64,000 bases of DNA from Nocardioidaceae bacterium (GTDB lineage: Bacteria > Actinomycetota > Actinomycetes > Propionibacteriales > Nocardioidaceae), in assembly GCA_020636935.1 (NCBI GenBank), contig JACJWW010000001.1, positions 62,001-126,000 of the forward strand, given 5' to 3'. The notes beneath the pieces are model-generated. The model saw nothing but the letters and a program-made list of their open reading frames with translations. It did no database searches and was not told where the DNA came from. This document shows, in pieces, positions 34,288 to 43,814 of the stretch. The first letter of the stretch is position 1, and each line of letters starts with the position of its first letter. The position numbers were made by a program, and so were the translations under genes.

Positions 34288-36252
34288 ATGACCGATGCCT
34301 TGGAAAATCTCACTTACGAAGAGCGTCGCTTCCCGCCGAGCGCGGAGTTCGCCGCCAATGCCAATCTCAAAGAAGATGCCTATGCCGCCGCACAAGGCGA
34401 CCCGCTGGCCTTCTGGGCTGAGCAGGCCGAGCGTCTTGATTGGCACACCAAGTGGGACACCGTCCTCGACTGGTCAAACCCGCCCTTCGCCAAGTGGTTC
34501 GTCGGCGGTCGGCTCAATGCGTCGTACAACTGCCTGGACCGGCATGTGGCCGCCGGACTGGGTGATCGGGTCGCCTACCACTGGGAAGGTGAGCCCCAGG
34601 GCGAGTCTCGTGAGATCACCTATGCCCAACTCAAGGACGAGGTCTGCCAGGCCGCCAACGCCCTGATCGAACTCGGCGTGAAGACCGGTGACCGGGTGGC
34701 CATCTACATGCCGATGATCCCGGAGACGATCGTGGCCATCTTGGCCTGTGCCCGGCTGGGCGCGCCCCACACCGTGGTCTTCGGCGGCTTTTCCGCTGAC
34801 GCACTCGCCAGCCGGATCAGCGACTGCCATGCCGAGGTGATCATCACGGCAGATGGCGGCTATCGCCGAGGCTCCGCATCCGCCCTGAAACCCGCGGTGG
34901 ACGAGGCCTGCGACAAGGTCGGCATCGTGCGCAAGGTGATCGTCGTACGCCGCACCGGCTCCGAGGTGGCTTGGCACGACGAGCGTGACGTGTGGTGGCA
35001 CGACCTCGTGGCGCGCCAGTCGACCGAGCACGAGTGTGAGTTCTTCGACTCAGAGCATCCGCTTTACGTGATGTACACCTCGGGCACCACCGGCCAGCCC
35101 AAGGGCATCTTGCACACGACCGGCGGCTATCTGGTGGGCTGCGCCTACACGCAGTGGGGCATTTTCGACCTCAAACCCGAGTCGGATGTCTATTGGTGCA
35201 CTGCCGATGTCGGCTGGGTCACCGGCCACTCCTACATGGTCTATGGCCCACTCGCCAATGCCACCACCTCGGTGATCTATGAAGGCACCCCAGACTCCCC
35301 GCACAAGGGCCGCTGGTGGGAGGTTTGCGAGAAGTACGGCGTCACTCTCTTCTACACCGCCCCTACCGCGATCCGCACCTTCATGCGTTGGGGTGATGAC
35401 ATCCCTGCGAAATACGACCTCTCCAAGATCCGGTTGCTCGGCTCGGTCGGTGAGCCAATCAACCCCGAGGCCTATGTCTGGTATCGCACGGTCATCGGCG
35501 GCGAACAGGTGCCCGTGGTCGACACTTGGTGGCAGACCGAGACCGGCGCCGTGATGATGAGCCCACTGCCCGGAGTCACTGCTGCCAAGCCTGGGTCGGC
35601 GATGCGATCCATCCCCGGCATTGAGGTCGACGTGGTCGACAACGACGGACAGTCCGTGCCCGACGGGAGCGGCGGCTTTCTCGTGGTCAAGCGACCTTGG
35701 CCAGCCATGCTGCGCACGATCTGGGGCGACGACGATCGCTATGTCGACACCTACTGGTCGCGCTTCGAGGGCATGTACTTCGCAGGAGATGGCGCGAAGA
35801 AAGACGAGGACGGCGACATCTGGATCCTCGGTCGGGTCGACGACGTGATGAATGTGTCAGGGCATCGGCTGTCCACCACTGAGATCGAGTCGGCACTGGT
35901 GTCACACCCCAAGGTTGCCGAGGCGGCCGTGGTCGGCGCCAAGGACGACACCACCGGTCAAGCGGTGTGCGCCTATGTGATCCTGCGCGAGGTGGCCGCT
36001 CCCACCGACGCTGCGGCGGGCGAGGCGCTGATCCAAGAGTTGCGTCAGCACGTCGCCCACGAGATCGGCGCGATCGCCAAGCCTCGTCAGATCATGCTCG
36101 TGCCGGAGTTGCCCAAGACCCGCTCGGGCAAGATCATGCGGCGCCTGCTGCGCGACATCGCCGAAAAGCGCGAGGTCGGTGATGTGACGACCCTTGCCGA
36201 CTCCTCAGTGATGGACCTCATCTCCACCGAGGCGAAGGGCTCGACAGACTGA
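34288..36252 (+). CDS. acs: Acetyl-CoA synthetase (AMP-forming)
   Basis: Makes acetyl-CoA from acetate, ATP and CoA. Protein of 654 residues, normal for Acs. The phosphate loop YTSGTTGQPKG, the acetate pocket TADVGWVTGHSYMVYGPL, the hinge GRVDDVMNVSGHRLSTTEIES and the acetylatable lysine motif PKTRSGKIMRR at the C-terminus are intact, so regulation by lysine acylation is likely. Corresponds to Rv3667. Confidence 0.97.
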   Translation: MTDALENLTYEERRFPPSAEFAANANLKEDAYAAAQGDPLAFWAEQAERLDWHTKWDTVLDWSNPPFAKWFVGGRLNASYNCLDRHVAAGLGDRVAYHWEGEPQGESREITYAQLKDEVCQAANALIELGVKTGDRVAIYMPMIPETIVAILACARLGAPHTVVFGGFSADALASRISDCHAEVIITADGGYRRGSASALKPAVDEACDKVGIVRKVIVVRRTGSEVAWHDERDVWWHDLVARQSTEHECEFFDSEHPLYVMYTSGTTGQPKGILHTTGGYLVGCAYTQWGIFDLKPESDVYWCTADVGWVTGHSYMVYGPLANATTSVIYEGTPDSPHKGRWWEVCEKYGVTLFYTAPTAIRTFMRWGDDIPAKYDLSKIRLLGSVGEPINPEAYVWYRTVIGGEQVPVVDTWWQTETGAVMMSPLPGVTAAKPGSAMRSIPGIEVDVVDNDGQSVPDGSGGFLVVKRPWPAMLRTIWGDDDRYVDTYWSRFEGMYFAGDGAKKDEDGDIWILGRVDDVMNVSGHRLSTTEIESALVSHPKVAEAAVVGAKDDTTGQAVCAYVILREVAAPTDAAAGEALIQELRQHVAHEIGAIAKPRQIMLVPELPKTRSGKIMRRLLRDIAEKREVGDVTTLADSSVMDLISTEAKGSTD

Positions 36253-36273
36253 GCTACGCCCGGCGCCACTTGC

Positions 36274-36546
36274 TCAGCGACGTTCGTGGTTTTTGCGGAC
36301 CTCAAAGACATAGTGACGCTTGGGCCAGTGCCCGGCCATCCCGAGGTCGTGTACGTCGTGACCGTCCCGCTCGGCCCACATCGGGATCTCGCGCGGCGCA
36401 AACCGGTCGCGACTCCAGATCTCCATTGTGGTGCCCACGGGCAGGGTGGCCATCAGCCGCGCTGCCTTGATCAGGCCGACCGCACACGGCGTACTCCGGT
36501 TGTCGAGCAGCACCCGCTCGCCCACGACTTCGACCGCCTCGCCCAT
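36274..36546 (-). CDS. TusA/SirA-like sulfur-carrier protein
   Basis: Small protein of 90 residues with the family motif DNRSTPCAVGLIKAARLM: the Cys-Pro of TusA is reversed to Pro-Cys here (TPCAVGL), retaining one cysteine as sulfur acceptor, followed by the two-layer alpha/beta pattern. Start ATG 36546; longer frames are shadows of the next gene. The stop of the CopD-like gene lies at 36549, so the two are co-transcribed. TusA relatives shuttle sulfur for tRNA thiolation or membrane-linked sulfur metabolism; target unknown. Confidence 0.7.
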   Translation of the reverse strand: MGEAVEVVGERVLLDNRSTPCAVGLIKAARLMATLPVGTTMEIWSRDRFAPREIPMWAERDGHDVHDLGMAGHWPKRHYVFEVRKNHERR

Positions 36547-36548
36547 GG

Positions 36549-37472
36549 CTACTTCTCGTCGAGGTCGTCGAGATTGCACACGCCCTGCACGGGCGAGCAG
36601 TGCCGAAACAGCGGGCAGGTGATGAAGACGACCACCAAGGCGACGATCGCCAACACCTTCAGCGGGATCAACACCCCCGGGAAGGTGATCCACCAACTCG
36701 CGGGGAGCCCGCGATAGCCCCAAGCCATGACCAGACCGGTGACGATGATCGTGGGCAGCGCGAAGCGCACCACCCAGCGAAAGCGGTCGAGTTGGTTGGC
36801 TCCGGCGAGTACGGCGTCGACCACCGGATGCTGCCTGCCCGCGGGCATCGCGACAGCGATATTCCACAGAGCGCCACCCAGCCACAAGGTGAAGGCGGTC
36901 AAGTGCAGGAGCCGCACAAGCCCGGGCCAACCAGCACCCGCGTCGGTGTAGGCCCAGCCGACCAGGAGCGCCACCACGACAAGCGCACCGAAGATCGCGA
37001 CAGCTCCCCTGCGGACCCCGACTATGAGTACGCCAGAGAGGACCACCGAGCCCGCGATGAGCGCAGCCTTGAGCACGGGTTGGCTGTCAAGTTGAGGCAC
37101 CGCCAGCGCCCCGCCGGCTCCGATCCACACGATTGGCGCCACCCAATGCCCAACTTGGTCGGCTCGCTGCAGAGCAGTCGCATTGAGCGCATCGACAGCT
37201 GCTTGGTCTGCCTCAGCCTCGCGCTCGCGCAGATAGCAGACCCGCCAGGTCAGGAAGCCGCCCGCGAGGGCGAGGGACCAGAGGGTCAGCCAACGCGCAG
37301 CGATCTGCAGCCAGTCCAGACCCAGCCCCAAGCCGGTGAAAGTGGCCCCGCCCATCGAGGCCAGCGTGATCAATGTGAAGGCGACCTTGGGCAAGAACGG
37401 GGTCTCGTCGCGTACGACGATCTGCAGCGTCTCGACCCGGCCTTGTTCGCGCTCGGACAGCGTGCCGGACAT
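36549..37472 (-). CDS. CopD-family membrane protein with Cys-rich tail
   Basis: Protein of 307 residues with about eight hydrophobic segments. The C-terminal half (RLLHLTAFTLWLGGALWNIAVAMPAG then LDRFRWVVRFALPTIIVTGLVM) is the CopD domain with its helix histidine. The final cytoplasmic tail TCPLFRHCSPVQGVC holds three cysteines not typical of CopD. It is paired with a TusA-like carrier, which suggests sulfur or metal handling by the tail rather than simple copper uptake (inference). An AT-rich stretch (37493-37520) upstream may be its promoter. Confidence 0.75.
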   Translation of the reverse strand: MSGTLSEREQGRVETLQIVVRDETPFLPKVAFTLITLASMGGATFTGLGLGLDWLQIAARWLTLWSLALAGGFLTWRVCYLREREAEADQAAVDALNATALQRADQVGHWVAPIVWIGAGGALAVPQLDSQPVLKAALIAGSVVLSGVLIVGVRRGAVAIFGALVVVALLVGWAYTDAGAGWPGLVRLLHLTAFTLWLGGALWNIAVAMPAGRQHPVVDAVLAGANQLDRFRWVVRFALPTIIVTGLVMAWGYRGLPASWWITFPGVLIPLKVLAIVALVVVFITCPLFRHCSPVQGVCNLDDLDEK

Positions 37473-37571
37473 GCCCTCATCCCCAATCCAGTCATTTATT
37501 ACAAACTATGTATAAAAAATACCGGCTTGGGCTGAGAGAGTCCAGAGCCGCCCCGAGTCAGGGCGCACTCG

Positions 37572-38558
37572 TCATTGGTCGATGGGCTCCTTGGACTCCC
37601 TTGAAGCGAGCAAGCTAAGCCCTGCGGTGACGCCAAGAGTGACCACGATGACGAGCAGTGAAACCCAGATCGGTATTTCGGGTGCCCACTCGATCGACTC
37701 GCCGCCATTGATGAAGGGCAGCTCGTTTTCGTGCATCGCATGCAAGACCAACTTGACGCCGATGAAGAAGAGCAAGAAGGCCAAGCCATAGGAGAGATAA
37801 ATGAGTCGCTCCAGCAGGCCACCGATCAAGAAGTAGAGCTGACGCAGCCCCATCAGCGCGAAGATATTGGCGGTCAACACCAGGTAGGGCTCTTTGGTGA
37901 GGCCATAGATCGCCGGGATCGAGTCGAGCGCAAACAGCAGATCGGTGGTGCCCAGCGCCAAGATCACGATGAACATCGGCGTGATCAACAACTTGCCCTT
38001 TTCACGCACGAAGATGGCGGTGCCATGCCACTCAGAGGTGGCCGGGAACTTCGCCTCCACCCACTTGATCAGGCGGTTCTCCTCATATTCCTCATCCTCA
38101 TCAGCATTTTCCCGAGACAACTTGATCGCGGTGTAGATCAAGAAGATGCCGAATAGATAGAAGACCCAACTGAAGTTGTTGATCGCATGGGCGCCGGCGA
38201 CGATGAAGATCGCTCGCATCACCAGCGCGATCACGATGCCGACCAGCAGCGCGCTTTGTTGATACTGCTTGGGTACGGCGAATTTCGCCATGATGATCAA
38301 GAAGATGAACAAGTTGTCGATCGACAGCGAGTACTCCGTGAGCCAGCCCGCGAAGAACTCCGCGCTGTACTTCGTGCCGTACATGAAATAGACGCCGATG
38401 CCGAAGGCGACCGCCAGCGCCACATAGCCAACCAGCGCGACAGTGACCTCCCGACGCGAAGGCACATGCGGACGACGCCCGATGATGAAGATGTCGATGA
38501 TGAAGATGACCACTGTGACGCCGATGGTGATCCACCAGGCGAGCGGGCTGACGTGCAT
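37572..38558 (-). CDS. TerC/Alx-family membrane protein, probable Mn2+ exporter
   Basis: Membrane protein of 328 residues with about eight helices. The TerC core is clear: GWLTEYSLSIDNLFIFLIIMAKF (acidic SxDN motif) and the second ALGTTDLLFALDSIPAIYGL. Start ATG 38558 has GGAAGG nine bases upstream. Family members near yybP-ykoY riboswitches export manganese, which fits the riboswitch found here. Confidence 0.9.
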   Translation of the reverse strand: MHVSPLAWWITIGVTVVIFIIDIFIIGRRPHVPSRREVTVALVGYVALAVAFGIGVYFMYGTKYSAEFFAGWLTEYSLSIDNLFIFLIIMAKFAVPKQYQQSALLVGIVIALVMRAIFIVAGAHAINNFSWVFYLFGIFLIYTAIKLSRENADEDEEYEENRLIKWVEAKFPATSEWHGTAIFVREKGKLLITPMFIVILALGTTDLLFALDSIPAIYGLTKEPYLVLTANIFALMGLRQLYFLIGGLLERLIYLSYGLAFLLFFIGVKLVLHAMHENELPFINGGESIEWAPEIPIWVSLLVIVVTLGVTAGLSLLASRESKEPIDQ

Positions 38559-38590
38559 GAGGAGCCTTCCGGATTGGGATGCACAAATAT

Positions 38591-38703
38591 CCGGAGGTCT
38601 CTTCCGCCAAACCGACTTGGGCTGGCCAACGATCCCGGGCAAGCAGACACAGGGCCCGTACGCCGTGATGACGAGATCGCTGCGAAGGAATACTCCCCTC
38701 CAA
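38591..38703 (-). promoter_or_regulatory. yybP-ykoY manganese riboswitch
   Basis: The minus strand has the 5' conserved block GGAGGGGAGTA (38691-38701) and the 3' block GGAAGAGACCTCC (from about 38605 to 38593); the closing helix is GGAGG/CCTCC. The ions bind between the two loops in the known family. Downstream CCGGAT and ATCCGG can form a hairpin just before the ribosome site GGAAGG, a plausible expression platform. Identified by consensus blocks and its terC target. Confidence 0.75.
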
Positions 38704-38825
38704 CGACAGACATTGTGGCAGCCGCAAGCAACTTCTCGCCACTCGAGGCAACTCGAAGCTCCATCGGGGCTGCACTAGCGCTGCATTAGGGTGGACAAAG
38801 GTGTGCCGGGAAGTCTGGTCGGCGA

Positions 38826-40070
38826 ATGAGTCCGCAACCTCTGAGACGAAAGGTGACGCGAGTGCGCAGAGCCCGCCCCGGCAAGTTCCTCCCCCGTTTG
38901 GAGTCTGGCGAAAGCAACTTCGTCGGTGACCTGCTCCGCAAGGAGACAGTGGGCGGTTCGGTCGCGCTGATCGCCGCAGTGGTCGCCTTGATTTGGGCCA
39001 ATATCAACCTCGACAGCTATGTCTCCCTGCGCGAGGCCCACCTGGGCCCGTTCACCCTGGAGACTTGGGCCGCGGATGGAGCACTGAGCGTCTTCTTCTT
39101 CTTGGCCGGTCTGGAACTAAAACGAGAGCTCCTCGTGGGCTCCTTGAAGAACATTTCCGATGCGATAGTGCCGGTCGCGGCGGCCACCTGTGGCGTGATC
39201 GTGCCAGCCCTGATCTATGCAGCGATCAACCTCGGCAGCGACACAATCAAGGGTTGGGCGATCCCTGCAGCCACAGACATCGCCTTCGCCCTGGCGATCC
39301 TCGCAGTCGTCGGATCGGCGCTACCCAGTCAGTTGCGCGCATTCTTGCTCACCTTGGCTGTGGTCGATGACCTGATCGTGATCATCATCATCGCCGTCGT
39401 CTACACCGAAACCATCCACTTCGAAGGCCTGGCGATTGCGATTGCGGGCTTCGCGGCCTTTGGCCTGCTGCAACGCCTACGAGTGACCTCGATCTGGCTC
39501 TATCTACCGATCGCAGTCATCTCATGGGCAGCCCTTCACGAGAGCGGCGTCCACGCCACGATTGCCGGCGTGATCATGGGACTTCTCGTCCGGGTGATCC
39601 CCGACAAGGACGAAACCGACTCGCCAGCCGAGCGCCTCGAGCACCGGATCGTGCCAATCAGCTCTGGCATCTGCGTGCCCTTCTTTGCATTCATGAGCGC
39701 GGGCGTGGCGTTGAAGGCCGGAGCCGACCTGTTCGCCAGCCCGGTGTTGTGGGGCGTCGTAGCCGGGCTGGTGATCGGCAAGCCGATCGGCGTACTGGGG
39801 GGGAGTTGGCTGATCACCCGCTTCACCAGGGCTGATCTCAACGAAGACGTCTCCTGGCGGGACCTGATCGGGGTCGCGGTGTTGGCCGGAGTCGGCTTCA
39901 CCGTGTCGTTGTTGGTCAGCAATCTTTCCTTCACCGGCCAGACGCTGGGCGAGGCTAAGGCCGCCGTACTCATCGGGTCGCTGGCATCTGGTCTGGTCGC
40001 GGCAGTGATCTTGGGTCGTCGCAATCGCTTCCACCGGACCACCGAGGGCACCACGATCCCAGCGGGTTAG
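38826..40070 (+). CDS. nhaA: Na+/H+ antiporter NhaA
   Basis: Protein of 414 residues and about 12 helices that exports Na+ for H+. The ion-site LLTLAVVDDLIVIIIIAV (the two Asp equal to Asp163/164 of E. coli) and IPAATDIAFALAILA are present. The start is uncertain: ATG 38826 is given, but GTG 38862 has AAAGGTG seven bases upstream and is at least as good. Confidence 0.93.
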   Translation: MSPQPLRRKVTRVRRARPGKFLPRLESGESNFVGDLLRKETVGGSVALIAAVVALIWANINLDSYVSLREAHLGPFTLETWAADGALSVFFFLAGLELKRELLVGSLKNISDAIVPVAAATCGVIVPALIYAAINLGSDTIKGWAIPAATDIAFALAILAVVGSALPSQLRAFLLTLAVVDDLIVIIIIAVVYTETIHFEGLAIAIAGFAAFGLLQRLRVTSIWLYLPIAVISWAALHESGVHATIAGVIMGLLVRVIPDKDETDSPAERLEHRIVPISSGICVPFFAFMSAGVALKAGADLFASPVLWGVVAGLVIGKPIGVLGGSWLITRFTRADLNEDVSWRDLIGVAVLAGVGFTVSLLVSNLSFTGQTLGEAKAAVLIGSLASGLVAAVILGRRNRFHRTTEGTTIPAG

Positions 40071-40106
40071 GCTCAGACCTCCAACCGATCGACCTGTGAG
40101 GCTTGT

Positions 40107-40505
40107 ATGGCAAACAACGCGCCGCTTCGAGACGACGAACCCACCATCGGCAAACTCGTCGTAGATGCCACCCAAGACATCTCCAAGCTCGTCCAGAGCG
40201 AGATCCAACTCGCCAAGGCCGAGCTCAAGCTCTCACTGAAGTATGGCGGCACTGGCTTGGCGCTGTTTGCAGTGGCAGGGTTCTTGCTGTTGCTCGGGGT
40301 GATCATCATTTCGATAGCTGCGGCCTATTTCATCTCCATGACTGGCCTGCACCTGGCTTGGTGCTTCTTGATCGTGTGGGGCGCCTACACGCTGGTGGCG
40401 TTGCTCTTCGCAGTGATTGGCTTCTTCAAGGTCAAGAAGGTGCGGGCTCCTGAGAAGACGATCAGCCAGGCCCGTGAGACTGTCGATCTGCTCAAGACCC
40501 GCTGA
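40107..40505 (+). CDS. Holin-X/DUF1469-type membrane protein
   Basis: Protein of 132 residues: an amphipathic N-terminus (GKLVVDATQDISKLVQSEIQLAKAELK), two membrane helices (residues about 46-100) and a charged tail. The family is called phage holin family but is a normal chromosomal gene in actinobacteria; there is no phage context. Sits 36 bases after nhaA. Corresponds to the Rv3669-type small membrane protein by place. Function unknown. Confidence 0.8.
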   Translation: MANNAPLRDDEPTIGKLVVDATQDISKLVQSEIQLAKAELKLSLKYGGTGLALFAVAGFLLLLGVIIISIAAAYFISMTGLHLAWCFLIVWGAYTLVALLFAVIGFFKVKKVRAPEKTISQARETVDLLKTR

Positions 40506-40516
40506 GTCATCTGCGA

Positions 40517-41689
40517 CTAACTGCAACCCATCGTCGAGACCCGACGATCATTGGTGATTCCACGAGCCGCTGACTCAGCCACCTGCTTGGCGGTCAAGGC
40601 ATAGCCGGTGTTGGGGTCACTGACCGAGGCTGCGAAGACCACACCCAAGACCTTGCCATCCTCAGACACCAACGGCCCACCGCTGTTGCCATTGCGGATC
40701 TCTCCTCGCAAGGAGAAGACATCCCTGAAGACCGTGCCATTGCCATAGATGTCTGGTGATCGCAGACGTTGCTCCGCACGGATCCTGGCCGGCTTTGCAC
40801 TGAATGGCCCGTCTTCGGGATATCCGAGTGTGGCTCCGACCTGCAACGGCTCACCGCCCTTGTCGAAGCCGATATAGGGCCCCGACAGACGCGGTACGTC
40901 GAGCACCGCTAGGTCGAGCTGTGGGTCGTAGTAGACCACCGTGGCGTCGACGCTTTGTGAGCCAACCTTGACCTTCGGCTTGAGCACCCCTGCGACCACG
41001 TGGGCATTGGTCATCAGCCGATTGGGCGAATACAAGAAGCCGGTGCCTTCGATGCCGTTGCCGCACTTGTTGTTGCTGCGCACCTTGAAGACCGAGCGGC
41101 CGGCACGGCGTACTTCTGGATCTTGGGTGATCGTCGCGGGAGCTGGCCCGACATTGACGATCTCCTCGGGGGCAAATGGCTCCAGATAGCGCGGGAAGAA
41201 GGTCTGGCCAACCACGTCATTGAAGCCGCGCAGAAGCTGCTGGGCCTGCGGAGGCACGACGGTGTTCACCTTGGCCAGCACGGTTGACGTGCGCGCTTGA
41301 TTGCTCAGCCCCGGGATCTTCGAGCCGCTGATCGCAACGCCGAGCATCCAGGCAACGAGGAGTACGGCGACCACGCTCAACGCTGCACCACCAACGGCAT
41401 CGAGCGCGCGCGCCGGTCGCCAAGTGATCGTGTCACGCACCCGGGCACCGATGAGTTGAGCCAATGCCTGGCCGATGCTGGCCACGACCAGCACGATCAA
41501 CAGGGCCCACAATGACACCGCCAACGACGGCTTGGCCTCACCCAACAAGAGGGGGGCCACCCAGATGCCCAATATGCCACCCAGGATCAGCCCCACGGTC
41601 GCAAAGGCGCCGGCCACGAAGCCCTGCCAATAGCCAGAAATCGCATAAGCCACTGCCAAGACGACCAGGCTCCAGTCGAGGATATTCAT
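40517..41689 (-). CDS. MarP-like membrane serine protease
   Basis: Protein of 390 residues: four N-terminal helices of the CvpA-like type (about 1-125) followed by a periplasmic chymotrypsin-fold protease. The triad is visible: His in TNAHVVAG, Asp in DLAVLDV and Ser in GNSGGP. Two cysteines (NNKCGNG and the C-terminal MGCS) may form the redox disulfide described for MarP. In mycobacteria it is needed for acid resistance. Start ATG 41689 overlaps the NUDIX stop. Confidence 0.92.
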   Translation of the reverse strand: MNILDWSLVVLAVAYAISGYWQGFVAGAFATVGLILGGILGIWVAPLLLGEAKPSLAVSLWALLIVLVVASIGQALAQLIGARVRDTITWRPARALDAVGGAALSVVAVLLVAWMLGVAISGSKIPGLSNQARTSTVLAKVNTVVPPQAQQLLRGFNDVVGQTFFPRYLEPFAPEEIVNVGPAPATITQDPEVRRAGRSVFKVRSNNKCGNGIEGTGFLYSPNRLMTNAHVVAGVLKPKVKVGSQSVDATVVYYDPQLDLAVLDVPRLSGPYIGFDKGGEPLQVGATLGYPEDGPFSAKPARIRAEQRLRSPDIYGNGTVFRDVFSLRGEIRNGNSGGPLVSEDGKVLGVVFAASVSDPNTGYALTAKQVAESAARGITNDRRVSTMGCS

Positions 41690-42372
41690 CAACCCTGCCT
41701 CAGCATGTAGTCGGGAAGTTCGACAACGACCTCTGGATCCCACTCGCGGGTCCAGCCGATGAAGTCGAAGAGTTTGTTGATGATCCCAGCGGTGAAGCCC
41801 CAGAGGATCAAGTCTTTGCTCGGGCCCACCATGAAGCCTGGGCTCTGATAGCCGATCGGGTGCCGCACAGTGACGCGATGGGCCGGGTCGAGCAGTTCGT
41901 CCAGTGGCACTTGAAGCACCGTCTCCACCTCACCGGGGTCAACCACGCTGACTGGCGAGCGCTCACGCCAATATCCCAACACCGGGGTGACCGCGAAATT
42001 GCTTGGCGGAAGCCACAGTTGGGGCAACTCGCCAACGAGCTCGACGCCGCGGGTCTCGAGCCCGGTCTCCTCCCAGGCCTCCCGCAGCGCCGCCGCGGCC
42101 GGGGTGGCGTCGTCAGGGTCGATCGAACCACCCGGGAAGGAGATCTGCCCGGGGTGGGAACGCATCGTGTGGGAGCGTTCGGTGAGCAGCAGATCAGGGC
42201 CTTTTTCACCCTCACCAAAGAGCATGAGTACGGCGCCAGTGCGGCCGCTGTGGTCGTGGGGCGGCAAAAAGCGAGTCAGGTCTTCTCCGGTGATCGCTGC
42301 AGCGCCATCGACAATCGGCTTCATCCAAGGGGGCAGCCCCCACTCAGCGGTCGCCGGATCTGGAGTCGTCAT
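41689..42372 (-). CDS. NUDIX hydrolase, CoA pyrophosphatase type
   Basis: Protein of 227 residues with a canonical Nudix box: GGSIDPDDATPAAAALREAW followed by EETGLE. The upstream segment LLTERSHTMRSHPGQISFPGG is the UPF0035 signature of CoA-pyrophosphatases, which cleave CoA derivatives. Overlaps the TlpA gene by four bases. Corresponds to Rv3672c. Confidence 0.9.
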   Translation of the reverse strand: MTTPDPATAEWGLPPWMKPIVDGAAAITGEDLTRFLPPHDHSGRTGAVLMLFGEGEKGPDLLLTERSHTMRSHPGQISFPGGSIDPDDATPAAAALREAWEETGLETRGVELVGELPQLWLPPSNFAVTPVLGYWRERSPVSVVDPGEVETVLQVPLDELLDPAHRVTVRHPIGYQSPGFMVGPSKDLILWGFTAGIINKLFDFIGWTREWDPEVVVELPDYMLRQG

Positions 42373-42968
42373 CGGGCGACTCCCAGATGCTGCTCGATCA
42401 AGCTGCGCAATGTGGCCATGTCCTTCAACTCGCCCGCGTGGTCATAGACCACCTTCCCGGCAGCATCAATCATGACCAATCTGGGCAACCCGCGGCTGCG
42501 GAACTCGCCGCTGACGTCTGCCACGGATGGGAAAGTTGCGCCTCGCTCCTGAGCCATCTTCAAGGCAGCCCCTGGCTGGGTGTCCTGCCAGTTGATGCCC
42601 AACACGGCGACGCGACCGGCGTACTCATCTGCTGCTTTTTGAAACCAGGTCAGCTCGCGGGGGCAGTTGACGCACCATTGTGCCCACAGGCTGATCAGCA
42701 TCGGGCCACGAAGCCGCCGCAACTCGACATCGCGGCCGCCACCGAGGCAGGGCAGGGTCAGGTCGGGCAACAAGTCGGCCCCACTGGCATTCGTGGCAGT
42801 GAGCTCTGGGCCAGTGGCCTTAGGGCAGTCCTCCATGCCAGTGGTCTTCTTCAGTGCCCGCAGCTCAGGGGTATTGACCTTGACGCCGAGGTCTTCCTTG
42901 TCGGCCATGACTCCACAGCCGCTGAGGAGGGTCAACGCCATCACCAAGATGACCAATTGCTTGATCAT
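42369..42968 (-). CDS. TlpA-like thioredoxin-fold lipoprotein
   Basis: Protein of 199 residues. A signal peptide with lipobox LLSGC (Cys near 17) leads to a thioredoxin fold with active site WCVNCPRE and cis-Pro region [10 protein letters not shown]. Probably a membrane-anchored extracytoplasmic reductase. Start ATG 42968 overlaps the nth stop by four bases; longer frames lack a signal peptide. Corresponds to Rv3673c. Confidence 0.9.
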   Translation of the reverse strand: MIKQLVILVMALTLLSGCGVMADKEDLGVKVNTPELRALKKTTGMEDCPKATGPELTATNASGADLLPDLTLPCLGGGRDVELRRLRGPMLISLWAQWCVNCPRELTWFQKAADEYAGRVAVLGINWQDTQPGAALKMAQERGATFPSVADVSGEFRSRGLPRLVMIDAAGKVVYDHAGELKDMATLRSLIEQHLGVAR

Positions 42969-43657
42969 GCTGGCCCCTGAGTCTTGACCAGCGCCGCAGC
43001 AACCTCCGGGTCGGTCGGCCCTGCGCCGTACGACGGGCACCACCGTGCCACCGTGCAGGCACCGCATGCCGGCTTCTTGGCATGGCAGACGCGACGCCCA
43101 TGCCAGACCAGATGATGGCTGAGCATCGTCCAGTCGCGCTTGGGGAAGAGCTCACCCACGGCGTGCTCGACCTTGACTGGGTCATTCAGCTCGGTCCAGC
43201 CAAGCCGACGCGCAAGTCTCCCGAAATGGGTGTCAACTGTGATGCCGGGGATGTCAACGGCGTTGCCGAGCACGACATTGGCCGTCTTGCGACCGACGCC
43301 GGGCAGCTTCACCAACTCCTCGAGGCTCGGGGGCACCTGGCCGTCGTGATCGGCAACCAGGGCAGTTGAGAGTTTGAGCAGAGACTCGGTCTTGGCGCGG
43401 AAGAAACCCAAGGGCCCAATGATTTGCTCAAGTGCTTCTCTTTGCGCCCCAGCCATCGCGACAGCATCGGGATAGGCTGCAAAAAGCGTCGGGCGAACGG
43501 CATTGACCCGCCGATCCGTGGTCTGAGCACTCAAGACCGTGACCACCAACAACTCGAAAGGGTTGTCAAAGTCGAGCTCACAACGAGCGTCAGGATAGGT
43601 CTCGGCAAGGACCCGATTGACCTTCCTGGCCCGGCGAGTGAGAGCGACATCTGGCAC
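42965..43657 (-). CDS. nth: Endonuclease III (DNA glycosylase/AP lyase)
   Basis: Removes oxidised pyrimidines from DNA. Protein of 230 residues: helix-hairpin-helix [14 protein letters not shown] with the catalytic Lys, catalytic Asp in [13 protein letters not shown], and a C-terminal 4Fe-4S loop with cysteines spaced 6-2-5 ([17 protein letters not shown]). GTG 43657 is preferred over GTG 43660 because a TAGGCT box lies exactly six bases before it. Head of the nth-tlpA-NUDIX-marP operon. Confidence 0.94.
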   Translation of the reverse strand: MPDVALTRRARKVNRVLAETYPDARCELDFDNPFELLVVTVLSAQTTDRRVNAVRPTLFAAYPDAVAMAGAQREALEQIIGPLGFFRAKTESLLKLSTALVADHDGQVPPSLEELVKLPGVGRKTANVVLGNAVDIPGITVDTHFGRLARRLGWTELNDPVKVEHAVGELFPKRDWTMLSHHLVWHGRRVCHAKKPACGACTVARWCPSYGAGPTDPEVAAALVKTQGPA

Positions 43658-43663
43658 CACGAC

Positions 43664-43669
43664 AGCCTA
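43664..43669 (-). promoter_or_regulatory. -10 box of leaderless promoter (nth operon)
   Basis: Minus-strand TAGGCT, six bases (GTCGTG), then GTG 43657. Confidence 0.5.
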
Positions 43670-43739
43670 CGTCCCGAGTGGATCCAAGCCACGCGGGGTC
43701 GGAGCCGCATTTGGCAGCCCGACCGCCGATAGTCCAGAC

Positions 43740-43755
43740 TGTGACATGCACCACT
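43740..43755 (+). promoter_or_regulatory. Possible CRP/GlxR site upstream of crp
   Basis: TGTGA-N6-CCACT matches 8 of 10 fixed bases of TGTGA-N6-TCACA and lies 60-75 bases before crp and near the divergent nth promoter. Could mediate autoregulation. Confidence 0.3.
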
Positions 43756-43814
43756 TGCGTGGCTGAAGCAGAGGGCTCACACCGGGTCCTTGTATGACTG
43801 AGTGAAGGAAGCCC

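Noticed and set aside
40107..40505. Holin-like gene as a sign of prophage
   Set aside because: It is a standard chromosomal actinobacterial family next to nhaA, with no phage genes nearby.
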